Shown here one piece after another: positions 10,560 to 19,300 of a DNA stretch of 64,000 nt. Source of the DNA: CAYOZN01 sp964408455 (GTDB taxonomy: Bacteria; Planctomycetota; Phycisphaerae; UBA1845; UTPLA1); NCBI GenBank assembly GCA_964408455.1, contig CAYOZN010000020.1, forward strand, positions 39,749-103,748. The letters run 5' to 3'. Every line of letters begins with the position of its first letter. The stretch's first letter is position 1. A program made the translations under genes and the position numbers. The notes under the pieces were generated by a model that worked only from the letters and a program-made list of their open reading frames with translations, did no database searches and had not been told where the DNA came from.

Positions 10560-11681
10560 TCAGCCCGCCGTGCCGCTCGCGAACCGCACTTCCGTCCCCA
10601 CATCCACCATCTCCGCCAGCCGCTGCACATCCCAGTTCGTCAACCGAAAGCACCCGTGCGAACCCGTCTTGCCGATCAGCTCCGGCTCCGGCGTGCCGTG
10701 GATGCCGTAGCCCTTGATGGAGAGCCCGATCCAGCACACGCCGACCGGGTTGCGCGGCCCGGGCGGGATGACCAGCCGCTCGCGGATGCCCTTCACTTCC
10801 GGCCAGCTCTCCGGCTTGAAGAGGTATTTGGGATCGGGCGTGATCGTCACAACCTTGCAGTCGCCGCTGGGCCGATGACGCTTTTCTTTCGCGATGCTGC
10901 AGTGAAACAGACCGACCAGCCTGCCGCGCTCATCCAGCACGCGCAGCAGCTTCTTGTCGAAGTCGATCTCGATCTTCGAGCCCTTCGGCACCTTCGCGCC
11001 CTCGCCAACGTTCGGCACGATCACGGTGTCCCCGGCCTTCAATGCGTTTACGTCCAGATTGGGATTGAGGCGCGCCAATAGTCGCCGCGAACAGTGGCCG
11101 CGCGCGGCCGCCACCGCCGCCAGCGATTCGTAGCCAATGAACGATAGCCGGGCCTTCTTCCGCCAATCGGCAGGATTATCACCCACCAGCGCCTCGTCCG
11201 CCTGCGACAGCGTGATGGTTCGCGTGATCGGGATCGTGCCGATGGCAAGGGCCTCGCGCGTGGCATCGTCCAGACGGCCGTTCGCCGGCAGGCCGACGCT
11301 GTTCTGAAAGGCGCGAATCGCCGCGCTTGTCTTTTGACCGATGGCGCCGTCGATGATGCCCGGAGAAAACCCGGCGCGGTCCAGCGCTGCCTGCACCGCG
11401 ATATCGTCGAGCAGCTTCAGGTTCAGCCCCGACTGGATGGCATTGCCCGTGTCTGGCGAGCTGCTGGCCCGGGCGGCCCGCACGGCCCCCGCATTGCGGC
11501 GCTTCGCCTGCGAAGCGGGTTTCGTCACCCGCTGGGACGTTCTGCCCTTCGCGGGCGCAGCCGCGGCCTTGGCAGCCGGCTTGGACTTCGACGCGCCCAG
11601 CAGGGCCTGCGCGGCGGCTGAATCAACGAGCCAAAGGCACAAGACGATGGAAAACGAACAGGCGCAAATTCGGCGTGTCAT
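10560..11681 (-). CDS. L,D-transpeptidase with peptidoglycan-binding domain
   Basis: This 373-residue exported protein makes or edits 3-3 cross-links or protein anchors in peptidoglycan. It has an N-terminal signal peptide ending near AAA-Q (about residue 25), then a basic Ala/Lys-rich linker. A PG_binding_1-type domain follows (VQAALDRAGFSPGIIDGAIG, AIRAFQ, about 95-150), then a LysM-like segment (ARGHCSRRLLARLNPNL, NALKAGDTVIVPN) and the YkuD catalytic domain (about 235-370). The active-site motif is HGTPEPELIG...SHGCFRL with the catalytic cysteine. All expected catalytic residues are present. Confidence 0.95.
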   Translation of the reverse strand: MTRRICACSFSIVLCLWLVDSAAAQALLGASKSKPAAKAAAAPAKGRTSQRVTKPASQAKRRNAGAVRAARASSSPDTGNAIQSGLNLKLLDDIAVQAALDRAGFSPGIIDGAIGQKTSAAIRAFQNSVGLPANGRLDDATREALAIGTIPITRTITLSQADEALVGDNPADWRKKARLSFIGYESLAAVAAARGHCSRRLLARLNPNLDVNALKAGDTVIVPNVGEGAKVPKGSKIEIDFDKKLLRVLDERGRLVGLFHCSIAKEKRHRPSGDCKVVTITPDPKYLFKPESWPEVKGIRERLVIPPGPRNPVGVCWIGLSIKGYGIHGTPEPELIGKTGSHGCFRLTNWDVQRLAEMVDVGTEVRFASGTAG

Positions 11682-11974
11682 GACAGCATCTAACCTCTGC
11701 GCGGCGAGACGAACGTGGATTGCCAGGGACTATGCGCGTATACATCGGCAAAGCTGCGCATCGGGCCGAAGCGGCGGACCGACAGTTGCAGCAATTGCTC
11801 ACTCCGGCTGCCGGGCGGCCGCATCTCAACCTCTGTCCTCGTCTCAACCCCTCCGTTCAGCGTTCGGCTGGACTGCGCCTGTAAGCAGAAAGGGCGCGAG
11901 CGCCTCCCCTTTGCGCTCGCGCCCAACATCGAATGTCTGCCAGTTCGAAGCCGCGGCAAGTCCGCGCCGCCGAC
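11682..11974. other. Intergenic region
   Basis: Lies between the L,D-transpeptidase start and the kelch protein stop. It holds the terminator at 11886-11924 and no gene that I can support. Confidence 0.6.
11886..11924 (-). terminator. Rho-independent terminator of the kelch gene
   Basis: On the minus strand a perfect 12-bp stem (GGGCGCGAGCGC with GCGCTCGCGCCC, 9-base loop) is followed by TTTCT. It sits about 50 bp past the stop codon of the kelch/dockerin gene that ends at 11975. Confidence 0.75.
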
Positions 11975-14563
11975 TCAGGGCCCCGTCAGCAGCTGCACGA
12001 ACGCGGCATTATCGCCCGGATCGACCGCGCCATCGCCGTTGAAGTCGCCTGCGGCCATCTGGCAGCCCGGATACTCCGCCGCGTAGTCGGCCGGGCTGAT
12101 CTGTGCCCGCGTGAAGGCCGCCACGTCATTGCCATCCACCTGGCCGTCGCAGTTCAGATCGCCGAGCAGATACGTGACGCACGAGTCGATGATCCCGTCA
12201 CCATCGCTATCAAGAGACGGGTCGATCAGCAGGTCGATCGTGTCATCCATGCCGTTCGCGTTGCAGTCGCTGCCCGACAATACGATCTCGAAGATATCGG
12301 GATTGAAGCTGCACGACGCGCCTGGCACCACGCAGCATGTCGGCGGCGCACCGGCCGCCCCGACACACAGGTCGAAGCCGGCGGGATCGCTGGTCGCCAC
12401 GTCGAAACAGAACGGCGCCGCAGGATTCACCCGGGCCGATACCGTGCAGCAGCCCGAATTGTTGATGCTGTCCACGAACTGCTGCACGATCACATCGGCG
12501 ATCGCACCAGCCGCAACACCCGGCGTGTTCTGATTCTCGACCAGCCAGCCGCCGCCCGCCGTTCCACCGAGCGACCACGACCAGTCCGCGCCGGTGGCCG
12601 CGCCCAGCACGCAGAACGAGCGGCCGAACGCGAGCAGATTTTCCGGATACGTCAAAGTCTCGGGCGGCAGCGGCGCTCCACCGGCATGGCCGCCATACAC
12701 CACCACATGGCAGCGCGCCGTGTCAAACGCGGCGGCGTGCCACGTCCGCGGCGTAATGGGCGCGGGTATCGGTGTCCAGGTTAACGTGGCATCGTCCCAC
12801 TCCCACGTATCGCTTTGAATGAGCCCGTTGACGTCTTCGCCGCCGTAAAGTACCGACACGCCGCGCGACCGATCATACGCCCATGATGCATTGAGACGCG
12901 GTGTCGGCGTCGGCCCCGGCTGTGGGTTTACCGGCGTCCAGTCGGCACCGTCGTAGGCCCAGATGTCCCCGAGCATGCCCGTCTGGTCGAGCCCGCCGAA
13001 CATCAGAACCCGCTGCGTGCCCGCGTCATACACCATGGCGTGCATGTGGCGCTCGCCCACCGCCGGAATCGTCGGCGTCGTGACCGCGGTCCACACGTTG
13101 CCGTCCCATTCCCATGTTTCGGGCGTCGATGGGAAGCCACCATAAAGCACCGTGACGCCGCGGCTTTCGTCGTAAGCCTGCGCATGCCAGTGGCGCGGCC
13201 CGCCCGCCCCGGCCGGACCCGCCGCACGTAGCTGCCAAGTGAATCCATCCCACTCCCAGGTGTCATCGAGGATCAGCCCGGCTTCAATTCCGCCGGTCAG
13301 GACCACCACGCCGCGGGCGGAGTCGTAAGACATGGCGTGCAGATGACGCGGCGACGGCGCGCCTGGACCCGCGGGGGCGACAAGCTGCCAGTCCGTGCCA
13401 TCCCACTCGAACGTCTCTCCCGACTGTGCCGGGCCCATGTCGCCGCCGAACATCACCACGCGCTCGCGCTGGGCGTCATTCGCCATGCGGGCAAATACCA
13501 GCGGCGGCGGCACCAGCGTCGGCCGCGGAACCCAGGCGGGCTGGCCGGGCGGGCAAACCTGCGTCCCGGCCACGTCGTTGTCGAGGTTGATGACGTCGAT
13601 CTCATTCACGAGCCCGTCGTAACAAATGTCCGCCACGTTCGTAATGAGCGCGCTGAACCGGACCTGATACGTTACGTCGCCATCCACGATCAGATCGTCG
13701 ACGCCAAAGACGTTGACGATCTGCGGCACGTTCCAATTTTGTGCCGTGAAGAACAATATCGATGACGACACATCGCCTTCAGACGGGTCGGTCGAGATTG
13801 CCTGAACCAGCACGTCGTAACATGGCTCGTGAGACAGCTCCACGCTGACGGGGAAGCCGGCGCCGGCTTCGTCCGTTTGAAGCTGAGCCGCCAGCGGCGT
13901 CACCAGCACCTGCGGCGACGGCCGATTGCTGATGCTGCTGATCAATCGGATGATCGGCGTCTTCTGGTTGTATCCGGCGCCGCCGCCGACGTTGTCGTAC
14001 CGTCGCCACGCATCTCCCGAAATCCACACCGCCGCGTCGCCCGTCAGCCGCGCCCGCGTCCCCTGTTCCGACAGGTGGCATGCCCCGGCCGGATAGCGCA
14101 CGCCCACCCACCACGTGCCCCCGAGCGCCCAGTTCACCTGCACGATCTGATGGCTGTCGCCGGGCGTGATGAAAAAGTTCGTGGTTCCCTGGTCGGCTTC
14201 GGGTAATCCGGTCAGTGGATCTGAACTCGCGTAGAAAACTTCGGCCGGCTGATTGTTGCCGGACGTCGACCGGGCCGCGATGCACACGTGCGTCACCTGC
14301 GTCCCGGCCGGGACCGTCAGCAGCGTGGCGTGCTTGCTCGGCAGATCGATATCGCCCGGGCCGCACACGCGAACAAAGTGCGTCGGCGAGCCGCCATCCT
14401 CGTTCATGATGATCTGGTCGATCTGCTGATCGCAGGGCATGGCAAGATTACAGGACGTACAAGCCGGCGTCTGGGCGTGTGCATGGCGCGAGCCGGTGGA
14501 CACGGCCGCGAACAGCCCCGGAATGATGTAGAACCAGACCACTGCCGTTGTTGTGCGTTTCAT
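11975..14563 (-). CDS. Secreted kelch-repeat protein with C-terminal dockerin-like domain
   Basis: An 862-residue exported protein. The ATG at 14563 is preceded by AGGAG at 8 bases and opens a clear signal peptide (MKRTTTAVVWFYIIPGLFAA, cleavage near AHA-Q). The longer open frame would overlap the divergent hydrolase gene. After an N-terminal domain of about 170 residues and a beta-sandwich-like segment with an SVELSHEP motif come at least five kelch blades (repeats of R..H.M.YD..RG..VL.GG...DTWEWDG..W). The end shows GDLNCDGQVDGNDVAAF and GDFNGDGAVDPGDNAAF, paired calcium-loop motifs as in dockerin-type or planctomycete sorting modules. Its function is unknown, probably cell-surface or extracellular binding. 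The paralogue is at 15468-17252. Confidence 0.9.
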   Translation of the reverse strand: MKRTTTAVVWFYIIPGLFAAVSTGSRHAHAQTPACTSCNLAMPCDQQIDQIIMNEDGGSPTHFVRVCGPGDIDLPSKHATLLTVPAGTQVTHVCIAARSTSGNNQPAEVFYASSDPLTGLPEADQGTTNFFITPGDSHQIVQVNWALGGTWWVGVRYPAGACHLSEQGTRARLTGDAAVWISGDAWRRYDNVGGGAGYNQKTPIIRLISSISNRPSPQVLVTPLAAQLQTDEAGAGFPVSVELSHEPCYDVLVQAISTDPSEGDVSSSILFFTAQNWNVPQIVNVFGVDDLIVDGDVTYQVRFSALITNVADICYDGLVNEIDVINLDNDVAGTQVCPPGQPAWVPRPTLVPPPLVFARMANDAQRERVVMFGGDMGPAQSGETFEWDGTDWQLVAPAGPGAPSPRHLHAMSYDSARGVVVLTGGIEAGLILDDTWEWDGFTWQLRAAGPAGAGGPRHWHAQAYDESRGVTVLYGGFPSTPETWEWDGNVWTAVTTPTIPAVGERHMHAMVYDAGTQRVLMFGGLDQTGMLGDIWAYDGADWTPVNPQPGPTPTPRLNASWAYDRSRGVSVLYGGEDVNGLIQSDTWEWDDATLTWTPIPAPITPRTWHAAAFDTARCHVVVYGGHAGGAPLPPETLTYPENLLAFGRSFCVLGAATGADWSWSLGGTAGGGWLVENQNTPGVAAGAIADVIVQQFVDSINNSGCCTVSARVNPAAPFCFDVATSDPAGFDLCVGAAGAPPTCCVVPGASCSFNPDIFEIVLSGSDCNANGMDDTIDLLIDPSLDSDGDGIIDSCVTYLLGDLNCDGQVDGNDVAAFTRAQISPADYAAEYPGCQMAAGDFNGDGAVDPGDNAAFVQLLTGP

Positions 14564-14648
14564 CCTGCATACTCCTGAAAAGACATGAGCCCACAGATGA
14601 AGACGGATGAAGTCGCCCGATGGCTGTCGGCGATATAATCGAGCTCCC

Positions 14649-15440
14649 ATGTCCCGCCAGCCGCTCACCATCACCGTCTTGGGCTCCGGCACCTCCCACG
14701 GCGTGCCGATGATCGCCTGCGACTGCCCGGTCTGCACCTCGCCCGACCCCCGCGACAAGCGGACCCGCCCCAGCATCGCCATCTCGACCGGCGAAACGAC
14801 GATCCTGGTGGACACGGCCCCCGAGCTTCGCCTTCAGTGCCTGGCCTGCGACATCCGCCGGGTCGATGCCGTCCTGTTCACCCACTACCACGTCGATCAC
14901 GTCGCCGGCTTGGACGACCTGCGCCGCTTCAACGCCCTCCAGCAGGCGGCGATCCCCTGCTACGGCCAGCCCGCGACCCACGCGCGGCTGCGGTCGATGT
15001 TCCCCTACGTCTTCGAGCCCAGTGACTACCCCTCCGCCATCCCGCGGCTGAGCCTGCACGTCATCGACCCCGGCGCGCCGGAGCTGGAAATCGGTGACCT
15101 GCGGATCATTCCAATCCCGCTGCTTCACGGTCGCATGCCGGTGCTGGGCTTCCGGGCAGGCAACTTCGCCTATTGCACCGATGTGAGCGAGATCCCGGAT
15201 GCGTCGTGGCCGCTGCTGCGGGGATTGGATGTCCTGATCCTCGACGCCCTCCGACGCCGGCCGCACCCGACGCACTTCAACCTCGACCAGGCGATCGCGC
15301 ACGCGCGCCGAATCGGCGCCGGCCAGACCTGGTTCACGCACATCGCTCACGAGCTGGGCCATGCCGAGACGAACGCGGAACTGCCCCGGGGGATCGAGTT
15401 GGCGCATGACGGGCTGATCATTGAACTTCGCCCGCGCTGA
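14649..15440 (+). CDS. MBL-fold metal-dependent hydrolase (PhnP-like)
   Basis: This 263-residue cytoplasmic protein has the metallo-beta-lactamase fold. Near the N-terminus, VLGSGTSHGVPMIACDCPVC matches the PhnP-type start with its structural cysteines. The metal site is THYHVDHVAGLDDLRRFN (HxHxDH). Later ligands are in PIPLLHGRMPVLGFR and CTDVSEIPD, and a final histidine in WFTHIAHELGH. Members cleave cyclic phosphodiesters or similar substrates; the substrate here is unknown. The gene lies between and opposite to two kelch genes. The ATG at 14649 starts right before the first beta strand. Confidence 0.9.
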   Translation: MSRQPLTITVLGSGTSHGVPMIACDCPVCTSPDPRDKRTRPSIAISTGETTILVDTAPELRLQCLACDIRRVDAVLFTHYHVDHVAGLDDLRRFNALQQAAIPCYGQPATHARLRSMFPYVFEPSDYPSAIPRLSLHVIDPGAPELEIGDLRIIPIPLLHGRMPVLGFRAGNFAYCTDVSEIPDASWPLLRGLDVLILDALRRRPHPTHFNLDQAIAHARRIGAGQTWFTHIAHELGHAETNAELPRGIELAHDGLIIELRPR

Positions 15441-15467
15441 CGTTCTAAGAACACGAACACATCAGTT

Positions 15468-17252
15468 TCAGTTAATCAGCAATTCGATCAGAATCGCCGT
15501 GTCGATTTCGGTAAACAGGCCGTCGCCATCGAGGTCGGCGTTGGCAATGTCGCAGGCCGGGTATTGGTCCTCGTAGCCAGGCGGGTTAGTCACTGCCAAC
15601 ACGTAGGCGACAATGTCGCGACCGTCGATTGCAGTGTCGCAATTGAGATCGCCCGGCGGCGACTCGCAACTGTCGATGACGCCGTTGCCGTCTACATCCA
15701 GGTCCGGGGCGCTCAGCAGGTCGATCGTGTCGTCCATGCCGTTCATGTTGCAGTCCTCTCCGGAAAGCAGAACCTCGGACAGTTCGGGATTAAACGGGCA
15801 GCTGTTCACCGTTGAGACGCAGCACGTTGTCGGTTGATTGGCCGGTCCGACACAAAGGTGGGGCGTCTGACTGCCGCCGATGACGATGCGAAAATGACTG
15901 GAGAAGGACCCAGTGCCCTGATATGCGGCCAACTGATTCCCCGCACAGGACTGTGAGTTGATGCTTGCCACGAATGCCGCGGCAAGATCAGCCGCCGAAC
16001 CACCCGGCGTGACGCCCGGAACGAATGGTTCATAGATCGTGAAGCCACCCCAGGAGATCGACCATGACCACGGCTGGCCGCTGGCGGTGCCGGTCACCTC
16101 GAACAGTCGATGCCGGTAAGTCGAGGGATTTTGCAGATCGAATGCCGGTGGGCATGCCCCCGTTGTGCCGCCGGGAATCTCGTAGCCGACAAGCGTGTTG
16201 CCGTGCAGTTGCGAAGCGTCGAAGCCGCCATGGAGGATGACGCCACCGGCGCCGCCGATGGTCTCGTCGAACACCATGGCGTGGCCGGCACGCGGAAAAC
16301 CACTCGACGCGCTGTGCACGACCCAGTCGGCAGCGTTATCCCAGCCCCACGTATCACTCTCGACGCCGCCGCCCGGCGTACACGCGATCGTCGTGCCGCC
16401 GTAAAGCACCATGTCGCCGCTTACGCTGTCCCACACGAACTCATGCTTGAATCGCCGATCGGGATTGGGCCCGGTCTGCGGATCGATACCCCATGCAGTG
16501 CCGTTCCACTCGAACGTGAAGTCGAAGCTGTCGTAGTTGCTGTTGGCGCTGGAGCAGTTGAAGCCGTCGGTTCCGCCGAAGAGCACGATGTGCGTGCCGT
16601 TGTAGGCCATACCGAAATCAAAGCGCGGGCACATGCCCAAGCCGGGCAGGCAAGTGAGCGAGGACTTGAACACCCAGGGACTGGCCTGGTTGCCATTCCA
16701 TTCCCAGGTGTCGCCCAGCGCGCCTGCAGCGCCGCTGCCGCCGTAGAGCACCATCTGGGCCCGGCCGATATCGTAAGCCATGCCGTGATAGAGCCGCGCC
16801 GCAGGAAGCGGCCCCGGCAGCACGATAGCCGTCCACGTCGATTGCGCCGGATCCCATTCCCACAAGTCGTTTCTTCGCCCCGACGAATCCCATCCGCCGA
16901 ACACGACGACTCTGTCTCGAATGTTGTCATAAGCCATCGCGTGCCCGTAGCGCGCCGACGGCTTGACCCCGCCCTGCGGTGAAAGCGGCGTCCAAGCGGC
17001 TGTTGCGCTGTCCCACTGCCAGAGATCGTCGAAGAACATCGAGGTGTTGCGACCCCCGAAGAGCAGCGCCTGTTGCCGCGTGCTGTCATAAACCATCGCG
17101 TGGTCGTAGCGCGCGGAAGGGGCCGAAGCGCCGGCCGAGACGATCTCCTGCCAGACGTAGCCCGCGGACGCGGACCTCGTCGAAGCGAGCTGCCCAGTGA
17201 TCAGGACAGTCGAGGCGAATGCAAGAATCGACGTCTTGGCGCCATATTTCAT
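15468..17252 (-). CDS. Secreted kelch-repeat protein with C-terminal dockerin-like domain (paralogue)
   Basis: This 594-residue exported protein is a shorter paralogue of the gene at 11975-14563. The ATG at 17252 follows AAAGG at about 10 bases and opens a signal peptide (MKYGAKTSILAFASTVLITG, cleavage near ASA-G). Six or so kelch blades begin directly after it (SARYDHAMVYDSTRQQALLFGG and similar). A linker with three cysteines and the shared segment SGEDCNMNGMDDTIDLL lead to GDLNCDTAIDGRDIVAYVL and a final ADLDGDGLFTEIDTAI calcium-loop pair. It lacks the N-terminal domains of the larger protein. The ligand is unknown. Confidence 0.9.
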   Translation of the reverse strand: MKYGAKTSILAFASTVLITGQLASTRSASAGYVWQEIVSAGASAPSARYDHAMVYDSTRQQALLFGGRNTSMFFDDLWQWDSATAAWTPLSPQGGVKPSARYGHAMAYDNIRDRVVVFGGWDSSGRRNDLWEWDPAQSTWTAIVLPGPLPAARLYHGMAYDIGRAQMVLYGGSGAAGALGDTWEWNGNQASPWVFKSSLTCLPGLGMCPRFDFGMAYNGTHIVLFGGTDGFNCSSANSNYDSFDFTFEWNGTAWGIDPQTGPNPDRRFKHEFVWDSVSGDMVLYGGTTIACTPGGGVESDTWGWDNAADWVVHSASSGFPRAGHAMVFDETIGGAGGVILHGGFDASQLHGNTLVGYEIPGGTTGACPPAFDLQNPSTYRHRLFEVTGTASGQPWSWSISWGGFTIYEPFVPGVTPGGSAADLAAAFVASINSQSCAGNQLAAYQGTGSFSSHFRIVIGGSQTPHLCVGPANQPTTCCVSTVNSCPFNPELSEVLLSGEDCNMNGMDDTIDLLSAPDLDVDGNGVIDSCESPPGDLNCDTAIDGRDIVAYVLAVTNPPGYEDQYPACDIANADLDGDGLFTEIDTAILIELLIN

Positions 17253-17752
17253 GATGGTCACACCTTTCTGTGTGCTTTGGATGAACACTGGCAATGGCTC
17301 AATCGAGCTTTTTGCTGACAAGATCTAATGAAAAGCGATGCCCAGCCGTGGTGCCCGTGCCCGGTGAGCTGCCCTTATCAGTGGAAGACGGCGGGACCTG
17401 TGAGACGGCTACCGCTCCGATGGCGATTTTCGTTTCGGCGGCGCACCTGCTGCCTGAATTCTCTTGGAAGCCGAGGCAGGGGTCGTCCGCGAGAAGGGCT
17501 CGCGACGCGACAGGTCTTCGAGTGCTGGTTGGCAAGGTCGGACCTGCAATGATTTTGACGAGGTTCTGCCCGGCTTTGCGCAGGCCACGGGCGCGCAATG
17601 GCTTCGGCACCGCCGGCTTGTCTTTCGCTTGCAAACCATATGCCAATTCGGCATGATATGCCGCAATTCGCCCGACTCGATCCTGATGCACGGGCAAGCC
17701 GGGCCACCATTGCAGCACGTGAGCTCGCAAGCAATTCAAAAGGAGCCTCTGC
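17253..17752. other. 500-bp intergenic region, no supported gene
   Basis: This spacer separates the divergent kelch gene and lipoprotein gene and must hold both promoters. Frames are open on both strands, but none has a good start, ribosome site or recognisable protein. I see no clear -35/-10 pair or hairpin. Confidence 0.5.
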
Positions 17753-18931
17753 ATGTGCCGCAGGACCACTCCCGCCGTCGTGTGCGCAATCCTCGTCACC
17801 CTGCCGATGCTCGGGTGCGACCAGGGCGTAATCAACCGCGTCGAGAATGAGCTGGCGAGCCTGGTGCAGGACCCGCTCGGGCTCGAGCCCTATCCCGTGC
17901 TCATCGGCGGAAACGACGTCAATGTGTTCTACGCCACCAACCTGACCGACATCCCGTTTCGCGTCCCCGGCTTTAAGAATGAAGTCGTCATTCCCGGCCC
18001 GGGGCCCAGCAATGTTTACGCGTTCACTCGCGAGAAGCCGGAGTTAATTCGTCCGCTCGGGCCGGCCTCGTGGCCCTACGTCCGCCAGATGACGACCGAT
18101 GGCCGGTTCCTCGCGTATGTCGGCTCCACCACCGACGCGGATGGCGCACAGTCCGCTGCCGTGCTCGTCGAGGAACTGTCCGTCGCCATTCTGGATCGAG
18201 TGCCGATCCCCACTGTCCCGACCATAGTCTACGAGTTTGCGCCGGATGGCCCGAACTACCCGGGTGATTTGCTGATCGACGCCGGTCGACTCGCCATCGT
18301 TCGCGAGGGCAACCCGCCAGAACCGACCAGCGTCCGCATCATCGACCTGCTTGGGGGAACGGCCACGATCGACATCGAGATCGGCGAATTCCCGTGGGCC
18401 GTCGACCTGCGCGGCAACCGCCTGGCGTGGATTTCCAGCACCAACCGCGTGCTCAGCGCCCACGTTCACGACTTTGTCACCGGCGAGTCGGTCGTGCTGT
18501 CCGATCCGCTGGTCGACACCTTCTGGCCCAATTCGGCAAATATCCTGCTCACCGCGAACAGCGTGATCTGGAGTGAAGGGGCGGCCCAGGACGTATCGCG
18601 CGTCTGGCGCTACCACTTCCCCACTGGCGAAAAGCGGGTCTGGACCGATGCCGTGCAGGGCGATCTGGTCGGCGCAACCGACGCGTTTCTGATCACACAG
18701 GAAGCCGTGTGGCGCGACAACGTGCTTGTCACCGGTGATTCCGCCGATCTGATCGTCATCCGCCGCTACGACACCGGCGGCAAGGCGAAGCAGCTGGCCG
18801 AATTCCGCAGCCAGAATCTGGCCGGACAGGCCCGCGTGCTGGGCAATCGCGCGGTGTTCGTCAATGACCGCCGCGACGTGGTCATTGCCCCGTTGGACGG
18901 CGGCGACCGTCGCTCCTTTAAGCCGTTCTGA
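17753..18931 (+). CDS. Predicted lipoprotein, probable beta-propeller
   Basis: A 392-residue protein starting at an ATG preceded by AAAAGGAG at 7 bases. The N-terminus is a lipoprotein signal peptide with a lipobox LPMLGC (Cys about residue 22). The rest has repeated short beta-strand blocks (DGRFLAYVGS, RGNRLAWISS, LTANSVIWSEG, LGNRAVFVND) spaced like WD40/TolB-type propeller blades. I cannot assign a family or function. It would be anchored to a membrane facing the periplasm. No coupled neighbour is seen; a 370-bp gap follows before the radical-SAM operon. Confidence 0.8.
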   Translation: MCRRTTPAVVCAILVTLPMLGCDQGVINRVENELASLVQDPLGLEPYPVLIGGNDVNVFYATNLTDIPFRVPGFKNEVVIPGPGPSNVYAFTREKPELIRPLGPASWPYVRQMTTDGRFLAYVGSTTDADGAQSAAVLVEELSVAILDRVPIPTVPTIVYEFAPDGPNYPGDLLIDAGRLAIVREGNPPEPTSVRIIDLLGGTATIDIEIGEFPWAVDLRGNRLAWISSTNRVLSAHVHDFVTGESVVLSDPLVDTFWPNSANILLTANSVIWSEGAAQDVSRVWRYHFPTGEKRVWTDAVQGDLVGATDAFLITQEAVWRDNVLVTGDSADLIVIRRYDTGGKAKQLAEFRSQNLAGQARVLGNRAVFVNDRRDVVIAPLDGGDRRSFKPF

Positions 18932-19300
18932 GCCAATGTCCCCACTGGTGATTCACAAATAACCCCGCTGCCATTGACCGCAGTTGAAATTGCTGGCATT
19001 CCCTGGTCATTAGCTACATATGCTGGAATTCCCGTAACCGGCATGGCATTGCCGCCCGGCGACGAATCGCCATCCGCAGCCCCGTTCGGCCGGCAATGCA
19101 CAGGCCGACCTGCCGCGCCGCAGAAAAAAGCGCTAAGTGCGCCGGCAAACTGCACAACTTTTATTTGACTTTTCTAAATTACGTTCTACCTTGTATGTCG
19201 TATCACGAACCGGCGCCGGTGCGTTGAATGGGAACTTGAATCCCTCCGTGCGTCACTCGGATCAAACGCGATTCAGCCGGTTCCTGAGGCACCTCGTCCC
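18932..19300. other. Intergenic region upstream of the radical-SAM operon
   Basis: No gene is supported. The stretch 19,140-19,210 is clearly more AT-rich than its surroundings and probably carries the operon promoter. Confidence 0.6.
19165..19192 (+). promoter_or_regulatory. Possible sigma-70-type promoter for the kamA-like operon
   Basis: TTGACT at 19165 is followed after 16 bases by TACCTT, within the only AT-rich stretch upstream of the operon. The -10 element is a weak match, so this is tentative. Confidence 0.3.

Noticed and set aside
10112..10630. Repeat-encoded protein with units such as KHFSMESKFAHPCA
   Set aside because: The frame is open only because the DNA repeat is 42 bp; other frames on both strands are equally open and it overlaps the L,D-transpeptidase end.
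17299..17835. 178-residue minus-strand frame upstream of the lipoprotein gene
   Set aside because: It overlaps the lipoprotein start region, lacks a ribosome site and resembles no known protein.
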